DNA from: Dyella flava
GTDB lineage: Bacteria > Pseudomonadota > Gammaproteobacteria > Xanthomonadales > Rhodanobacteraceae
Assembly (NCBI RefSeq): GCF_016904955.1
Contig: NZ_JADIKE010000024.1
Location: 1 to 64,000, forward strand
Direction of reading: 5' to 3'
DNA: 64,000 nt
The notes under the pieces are model-generated. The model saw only the letters and a list, made by a program, of their open reading frames with translations, was not told the origin of the DNA and searched no databases. How positions within the stretch are numbered: position 1 is the stretch's first letter; every line of letters starts with the position of its first letter. The position numbers were made by a program, and so were the translations under genes. Positions 59,064 through 64,000 of this stretch are shown here, one piece after another.

Positions 59064-59957
59064 TCAGCGCTCTTGCCTGGAAGGTTCGTCGTTATGCGGC
59101 GCGACCAACGTCACGACGGCGGTCATGTTTTGTGCTCCAAGACCCGCGTCGATCGCTTTGCGAAACACGGTGCGCGCCGCGGCGATCATCGGTACGTCTT
59201 CAGCAGATCCTGCAGCCTCAATCGTGTAGGTGAAATCCTTCTCGATGAGGTCGACAGGGAACTGAGTTCTGAAATCGCCAGCCAGCATCGAGCTCACTAG
59301 ATAATGAGCCACCGGACTCCAGACGGCGGTGCCGGCGATCGCCTGCAGCGTCCGGCCAGCATCGGCGCCCGACCGTCGCAGCATGCCAATGAGCTCCGCC
59401 AGTACGGTGACCTGCACGCCGAGCAACGCATTCGTGCTTAGCTTCACCAGCGCGCCCGAACCAAGCGGGCCAACCAGATGGACGGCGCTTCCCATCGCCT
59501 TGAGCACGGGATCGGCGCGCGCGAGCGTCGTGTCGTCGCCACCGACGAAGTAGACGAGTTGGCGCGCGTCTGCTTGAACGCGCGAACCTGAGACCGGCGC
59601 TTCCAGCAACGCTGCGCCGCGTTGCGCTATGGCGTGGCCCAGTTCCCGGATCCATCCTGGCGTAAGCGTCGAGCTTTCGATGGCGACAGCGCTCGCAGCC
59701 ATGCCGGCGAGAGCGCCGTTGTCCGGATCAAGCCACACGCTACGCGAGGCACCATCGTCGCGCAGCATGGCGATGACGAAGGCAGCACCTGCCGCTGCCT
59801 CACGTGGCGTTCGCGCCTGTGTCGCGCCCGCGGCAACCAACGGCTTCGCCGCGTCTGCCGTGCGGTTCCAGACCGTGACGTCGTGGCCGGCCTTGATGAG
59901 GTGCGCGGCCATGCGCGACCCCATAGCGCCAAGCCCAAGGACAGAAATTTTGCTCAT
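59064..59957 (-). CDS. 3-hydroxyisobutyrate-dehydrogenase-like NAD(P)-dependent oxidoreductase
   Basis: This 297-residue protein has an N-terminal NADP fold (ISVLGLGAMGSRMAAHLIKAG; TVWNRTADAAKP), the family APVSGSRVQAD segment, GALVKLSTNALLG and a C-terminal helix with the catalytic Lys region (NALLGVQVTVLAE; PVDLIEKDFTYTIEAA). It belongs to the HIBADH/tartronate-semialdehyde-reductase group. It is part of the minus-strand set between 57522 and 61544. Confidence 0.87.
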   Translation of the reverse strand: MSKISVLGLGAMGSRMAAHLIKAGHDVTVWNRTADAAKPLVAAGATQARTPREAAAGAAFVIAMLRDDGASRSVWLDPDNGALAGMAASAVAIESSTLTPGWIRELGHAIAQRGAALLEAPVSGSRVQADARQLVYFVGGDDTTLARADPVLKAMGSAVHLVGPLGSGALVKLSTNALLGVQVTVLAELIGMLRRSGADAGRTLQAIAGTAVWSPVAHYLVSSMLAGDFRTQFPVDLIEKDFTYTIEAAGSAEDVPMIAAARTVFRKAIDAGLGAQNMTAVVTLVAPHNDEPSRQER

Positions 59958-60021
59958 GGGAAACCTACGTTGGCGGCAAACTCATGCGGACTGCAGACGC
60001 GGCTGCGTAGCGTTTCGCGCC

Positions 60022-61032
60022 TCACCATTCGACAGCGATCTTGCCGAAATGGGTGCCGCTGCTCTGGTAACGGAAGGCGTCGGCCAACTGATCGAGCGAA
60101 AAGCTCCTGTCCAGGACAGGGCTTACGCCGGACTGTTCGAGCGCAGCGACATAATCCTGCTGCTGACGCCTGCTGCCCACCATCAGCCCTTGCAGGCGCG
60201 CCTGCTTGGCCATCAACTTAACGGTCGGCACGTCACCCTGTATCCCGGTCAATACGCCGATCAACGAAATGTGGCCCCCAACGCGGACCGATGCGATGGA
60301 TTGGGCAAGCGTGCCGGGACCACCGGATTCAACGACATGATCGACGCCGCCTCCCGTGAGGTCTTGCACTCGCTTTCCCCAGTCCGGGACTTGGCGATAG
60401 TTGATCACGTGGTCGGCGCCAAGAGCGCGGGCACGTTCCAATTTCTCGTCAGACGACGAAGTGGCGATAACCGCCGCACCCATCATCTTCGCGATCTGCA
60501 ACGCCGCGATCGAAACGCCGCCGGTGCCCAACACCAAGACGGTGTCGCCAGCTTTGATTTGCCCGTCGCCGACCAGCGCCCGCCAAGCGGTGAGGCCGGC
60601 GGTGGTAATGGTTGCGGCCTCGGCATGGCTCCAACCGCGTGGCGCGCGTGTGAAAGCCGTTGCCGGCCGTACCGAAAAGTGACTGGCGAAGCCGTCGATA
60701 CCGTCACCTGGCGTATCAGTGAAAACGCCCACCGGTCCGCTGGGCAGTCCATCCTGCCATTGAGGGAAGAAGCAGGAAACGACATGGTCGCCTGGCTTGA
60801 ACTCGACCACACCGTCGCCCACGGCTTCGACCATACCGGCGCCATCGGACATCATGATCCGACCGTCAACGGTCGGGATGCCGCCGTTGGCGACTAGCAG
60901 GTCGTGGAAGTTGAGCGAGGTCGCGTGGAGCGCGACACGAATCTGACCCGGCCCGGGTCGACCGGGGTCGGCGACGTCGTGGATCTCGATCCGATCCAGC
61001 CCACCGGGAGTACGAATGACGGCGGCCTTCAT
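60022..61032 (-). CDS. Zinc-type/quinone-oxidoreductase-like alcohol dehydrogenase (MDR family)
   Basis: This 336-residue medium-chain dehydrogenase has a GroES-like N-terminal domain (VALHATSLNFHDLLVANG; DGAGMVEAVGDGV), the NAD(P) motif VLVLGTGGVSIAALQIAK and the C-terminal FGKIAVEW. The zinc ligands of classical ADH are not evident, so it is closer to the quinone-oxidoreductase type. Its ATG at 61032 overlaps the SRPBCC stop (ATGA) and indicates coupling. Confidence 0.87.
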   Translation of the reverse strand: MKAAVIRTPGGLDRIEIHDVADPGRPGPGQIRVALHATSLNFHDLLVANGGIPTVDGRIMMSDGAGMVEAVGDGVVEFKPGDHVVSCFFPQWQDGLPSGPVGVFTDTPGDGIDGFASHFSVRPATAFTRAPRGWSHAEAATITTAGLTAWRALVGDGQIKAGDTVLVLGTGGVSIAALQIAKMMGAAVIATSSSDEKLERARALGADHVINYRQVPDWGKRVQDLTGGGVDHVVESGGPGTLAQSIASVRVGGHISLIGVLTGIQGDVPTVKLMAKQARLQGLMVGSRRQQQDYVAALEQSGVSPVLDRSFSLDQLADAFRYQSSGTHFGKIAVEW

Positions 61033-61544
61033 GACGCCTTCCTCTTGAACGCCGCGGCGACCAGACCGTCTAGCCAATCTTGATGACCATTGATCATCGC
61101 GTTGGGTTTGGTCTTGGCCAGTTCCTGGGCGGGCTTACCCTTCTGGGATTCCTGCGTGAGGATGCGCACGCGTCCACCTGGAAGATCTTCGATCAACCAT
61201 GGGTGGTACATGTCAAAGCGCGTATCGCCCTCGCCACCCCAGCCATGCCAGCCAACGCGACCGGGTTTGCCGTTGGCCGGCGCGACGTACTCCAACACCT
61301 GCGCTTCCACCGGAAAGCCGAAGGTCTCGAAGTAGAAACGCATGCCTTCCTCGAGCTCCGGCCCCTTGCCGTCGTGGAAACGGATGTTCGCCGAGTTCGC
61401 ATAGTAGGTCGGCCAGAGTGGGGCGTTGCTGAGGAGCGGCCAGACATCCGCCGTGCTGAGCCCCGCAACGATGACCTCGTTGGATACGAAGTTATCGGTA
61501 AAGCCGGGCGTGAAATTCGCGGGCCATAAAATCTCATTCATCAT
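61029..61544 (-). CDS. Cytoplasmic SRPBCC protein
   Basis: This 171-residue protein has no signal peptide and has SNEVIVAGLSTADVWPLLSN and RFYFETFGFPVEAQVLEY, with PNAMINGHQDWLDGL at the end. It is similar to the exported SRPBCC protein at 58436-59020. AAGGAG lies about 6 bp before the start at 61544. It heads the minus-strand operon and is divergent from a LysR gene. Confidence 0.82.
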   Translation of the reverse strand: MMNEILWPANFTPGFTDNFVSNEVIVAGLSTADVWPLLSNAPLWPTYYANSANIRFHDGKGPELEEGMRFYFETFGFPVEAQVLEYVAPANGKPGRVGWHGWGGEGDTRFDMYHPWLIEDLPGGRVRILTQESQKGKPAQELAKTKPNAMINGHQDWLDGLVAAAFKRKAS

Positions 61545-61634
61545 AAATAGCTCCTTCCCGGGCCGAACTGCACCCGGGGTGGTCGTGTTCGAGGGGTCTT
61601 TCCGAACAATAAGGAGCGTGCCATCATAATTCCA

Positions 61635-61649
61635 ATCGCAATTTGCGAT
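61635..61649. promoter_or_regulatory. LysR box (T-N11-A dyad)
   Basis: ATCGCAA, one base, TTGCGAT: a perfect 7 bp dyad with the LysR-type T-N11-A core (TCGCAATTTGCGA). It lies 13 bp before the LysR start and about 90 bp from the SRPBCC start, as expected for a site of autoregulation and divergent activation. Confidence 0.75.
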
Positions 61650-61662
61650 CTGGTACATAAGC

Positions 61663-62619
61663 ATGCGTGATATCAGAAAACTTGATCTCAACTTGCTGCG
61701 GGCGCTTGATGCGCTCCTGGACGAGCGCAGCGTGACCAAGGCAGCTGAGCGATTGGCGTTGACGCAGCCGGCGGTAAGCGGGGTGCTGGCGAGGCTTCGC
61801 GAAAGCTTCGACGATCCGTTGTTTGTGCGTACGCAACGCGGCATCGTCCCAACACCGCGGGCGATGCAGATCGTCGGGCCGCTGAAGCAGATCTTGGGCG
61901 ACGTCGAGTCACTGCTACAGCCCTCGACGTTCGAGCCATCGACTGCGGAGTTCACCATCAGCGTGGCAGCAACCGATTACGCGTTTCGCGCGGCGGTGAT
62001 TCCGTTCGTCTCGAAGTTGCGGCAACTCGCGCCCGGCGTGCGCGTTGCTGCGCGACCCGTCGAAGACGATCGCGTGGAGTTGCAATTCGCACGCGGGGAA
62101 ATTGATCTGGCGTTGATGACGCCCGAAGACGTACTTCCGGAACTTCACTCGCAACATTTGTTCGATGAGAGCTACGTTTGTGCACTGCGCGCCGATCATC
62201 CCGATGCGAAGGCGCAGACGCTCTCGATCGACCGCTTCTGCGCGCTGGATCATGCGCTCGTCTCCTTTGCCGGCGAGCGCTTTTGGGGCGTGACGGACGA
62301 CGCGCTCGCGAGCATTGGGCGACGTCGACGTGTCGCGGTATCGGTCACCAGCTTCCTCGTGCTAACCGAGGTCCTGCTGACGACTGATCTCATAGCCATC
62401 GCACCGCGGCGTTTGGTTGCCGGTGTCGACGGGCTGGTCCTGTTCAAACCACCGATCGATATCGCGGGGTTTTCCAAGCTCGCGGTTTGGCATGAACGCA
62501 CGCACTACGATCCTGGCCACCAATGGGCGCGTGCATTGTTGTTCGAGACGTGCGGTGCATTGGGTGGCGCTGAGGAGAAATCAGTACGTCGTGTACGCCG
62601 GGCCGCGTTGGGTTCGTGA
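61663..62619 (+). CDS. LysR-family transcriptional regulator of the SRPBCC/ADH cluster
   Basis: This 318-residue LysR protein has a NodD-like HTH (RKLDLNLLRALDALLDERSV, then TQPAVSGVLARLRESF) and an effector domain with FTISVAATDYAFRAAVIPF. It is divergent from the SRPBCC-ADH operon, and the dyad at 61635-61649 lies between. It probably activates that operon in response to an aromatic or quinone-like ligand. Confidence 0.88.
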   Translation: MRDIRKLDLNLLRALDALLDERSVTKAAERLALTQPAVSGVLARLRESFDDPLFVRTQRGIVPTPRAMQIVGPLKQILGDVESLLQPSTFEPSTAEFTISVAATDYAFRAAVIPFVSKLRQLAPGVRVAARPVEDDRVELQFARGEIDLALMTPEDVLPELHSQHLFDESYVCALRADHPDAKAQTLSIDRFCALDHALVSFAGERFWGVTDDALASIGRRRRVAVSVTSFLVLTEVLLTTDLIAIAPRRLVAGVDGLVLFKPPIDIAGFSKLAVWHERTHYDPGHQWARALLFETCGALGGAEEKSVRRVRRAALGS

Positions 62620-62848
62620 CGAAGAAACCTCTCATCCCGATCGTTAGTGGCTCAACGTACACATCGCTCTTCGTTTCTTTGCATGAGTAGCGGTTGCACA
62701 TCGACTTCGTCGGACTGAGTCACCAGCAACGTCGAAATGCGGCAGCTTTCAGACATGGCTGATTGGTCATGATCGTAGTCCCGTAATGACTGATCTGCGC
62801 GACGCGACCACGCTGGCAGGGCGCAATGATGTTTGCCAAGATAAAATC

Positions 62849-64000
62849 ATGACCGAGGTCAACATCCTGGATCGCCTGCCGATCGGTGTGATGAGCGTTC
62901 GCGCTGGGGCGATCGCGTTCATGAACTACACCTTGCGAAGCCTCTTCGCCGGAACCTTTGCGTCCCTGGCGGAATTGGCAGACGCCTTTCCGGGAACAGC
63001 GGGACTTGCCGACGCGCTCGCGCGCAGCGAACCGGTGTGGGTCAGCATCGGCGACGCGGTGTTCTATGTCGACGTAACCGGTCACGGGCAGGACGACGAG
63101 CTCGTCGTTTTCGTGCCCTTGAACTACATGGATCCGAAAGACCCGCAATTGCGGGAGCTGCGCGAGCTCTACACCGACTTTCAGGAGATCTTTCACAACT
63201 GCTTCGACGGTATCTATGTCGCTGATGGCAGTGGACGTTCGCTTTGGCTCAATGAGGGCTTCGAGCGCGCCTACGGACTTGAGGCCCGCGACTTCATTGG
63301 CCGCGACGTGCGCGAGCTCGAGCGGCTCGGCCACATGAAGCCGATGATCACTTGGAAAGTCATCACGACGAAGCAGCGACAGTCCGCGGTGCAACGCACC
63401 AAGGCAGGCAAAAGTGTGCTGGCGACCGGCATCCCGCTTCTCGATGAGCGCGGTAACGTCCGCAAGGTCATCATCAACTCGCGCGACTTAACCGAGCTCG
63501 TCGCCCTGCAGCAGCGGCTCAGCGAGGCCGAAGCGGATCTAGCACGCACGCGTTCCGAGCTCGCCCAGCTGCGCTTGGAAGCCGGACGCGTTGATCAGGT
63601 CACATGGTCGAGTGCCGCGATGCAGGAAGTGGTCGATCTTGGCCTTCGCCTGGCGCGCGTCGACACCACGCTGCTGATTCAAGGGGAATCGGGCGTCGGC
63701 AAGGACGTTATCGCGCGCCTGATCCACACCGAAGGAACGCGGCGGGATGGGCCTTTCGTCAAGATCAACTGCGGCGCGATTCCCACCGAACTCCTCGAAT
63801 CCGAACTCTTCGGCTACGAGAGTGGCGCCTTCACGGGCGCGCGCAAAGAGGGCAAGGCAGGTCTCTTCGAGGTCGCTAATGGCGGCACGATATTCCTCGA
63901 CGAGATCGGCGAAATGCCGGCTCCGTTGCAAGTCAAACTCCTGCAGGTGATCCAGGACCGGACCTTTACCCGTCTTGGTAGCACTCGCACCGTCAAAGTG
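62849..64000 (+). CDS. Sigma-54-dependent activator with PAS domain (3' end cut by the window edge)
   Basis: The frame is open from 62849 to the right edge (384 codons). An N-terminal sensory part (residues 1-90) is followed by a PAS domain (about 95-215: FDGIYVADGSGRSLWLN; VRKVIINSRDLTEL), a coiled coil (LQQRLSEAEADLARTRSEL, about 218-250) and the AAA+ domain, with Walker A GESGVGKD (residues 279-286) and the sigma-54-contacting GAFTGA (326-331). It resembles PAS-linked activators of the PrpR/RocR kind. An in-frame ATG at 62786 would add 21 residues. The DNA-binding end lies outside the window. Confidence 0.88.
   Translation, partial: MTEVNILDRLPIGVMSVRAGAIAFMNYTLRSLFAGTFASLAELADAFPGTAGLADALARSEPVWVSIGDAVFYVDVTGHGQDDELVVFVPLNYMDPKDPQLRELRELYTDFQEIFHNCFDGIYVADGSGRSLWLNEGFERAYGLEARDFIGRDVRELERLGHMKPMITWKVITTKQRQSAVQRTKAGKSVLATGIPLLDERGNVRKVIINSRDLTELVALQQRLSEAEADLARTRSELAQLRLEAGRVDQVTWSSAAMQEVVDLGLRLARVDTTLLIQGESGVGKDVIARLIHTEGTRRDGPFVKINCGAIPTELLESELFGYESGAFTGARKEGKAGLFEVANGGTIFLDEIGEMPAPLQVKLLQVIQDRTFTRLGSTRTVKV

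Noticed and set aside
62786..62848. Upstream start for the sigma-54 activator
   Set aside because: The in-frame ATG at 62786 has no Shine-Dalgarno sequence and the added 21 residues show no domain; kept only as an alternative.

Overview
The window looks like a chromosome segment of a GC-rich gammaproteobacterium of the order Xanthomonadales, most likely family Rhodanobacteraceae (Dyella, Luteibacter or Rhodanobacter type). This is inferred from a TonB-receptor-centred sugar utilisation locus, two XAC0095-like small proteins, a RAYT transposase with its REP palindromes, integron attC-like sites of the kind known from Xanthomonas, and dispersed palindromic repeats. It was not tested by any database search. 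No rRNA, tRNA, CRISPR array or phage was seen.

Region 1 (1-14480) is an N-acetylgalactosamine/amino-sugar catabolic locus. It holds a sugar permease (cut by the left edge), a DeoR-type regulator, an AgaS-type sugar-phosphate isomerase/deaminase, an AgaZ/KbaZ subunit, a NagA-type deacetylase, a ROK kinase, a TonB-dependent receptor, a GH20 hexosaminidase and a GH36-like alpha-galactosidase/alpha-N-acetylgalactosaminidase. Together they would release the sugar outside the inner membrane, import it, phosphorylate, deacetylate and deaminate it, and feed it into the tagatose-6-phosphate branch. A triple palindromic repeat fills the gap 4034-4569. Region 2 (14579-18687) has a secreted HEXXH protein with a duplicated 3' end, a complete REP/RAYT unit, two XAC0095-like genes, one unknown small gene and a secreted cyclase-family protein.

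Region 3 (18757-28545) carries a CoA-transferase, a LysR regulator, a divergent alpha/beta hydrolase and a tight malonate decarboxylase operon in the order mdcA-C-D-E-G-B-(53-codon ORF)-H. It has no recognisable malonate transporter. Region 4 (28667-44299) is accessory: a DHFR-like reductase, small membrane proteins, a TPR protein, a hydrolase, a MOSC/ferredoxin-reductase/ferredoxin fusion, a metallo-beta-lactamase fold enzyme, an integrase-less gene-cassette array (36252-37786), a DUF6326/DUF6632-like pair, and two TetR-controlled oxidoreductase modules with clear palindromic operators.

Region 5 (44414-64000) holds a GDCC-type Cys-rich protein, a Tat-type multicopper oxidase overlapping a ChrA transporter, a second DHFR-like paralogue, an HxlR regulator, a HAF-repeat secreted protein, an AraC regulator facing a small catabolic cluster (FMN alpha-hydroxyacid oxidase, DJ-1/PfpI, DUF1330, EthD, FAH hydrolase) with a decayed second copy of the AraC-facing promoter, an IS3 remnant, a lone GFA gene cassette, and a YghU-type GST/SRPBCC/HIBADH/ADH/SRPBCC cluster facing a LysR gene. 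A sigma-54 activator runs off the right edge. An inverted-repeat family built on CATAGTTTGTG recurs in four intergenic gaps. The most unusual features are the cassette array, the promoter duplication, the REP/RAYT unit next to a truncated gene duplication, the repeat family and the extra small ORF in the malonate operon.
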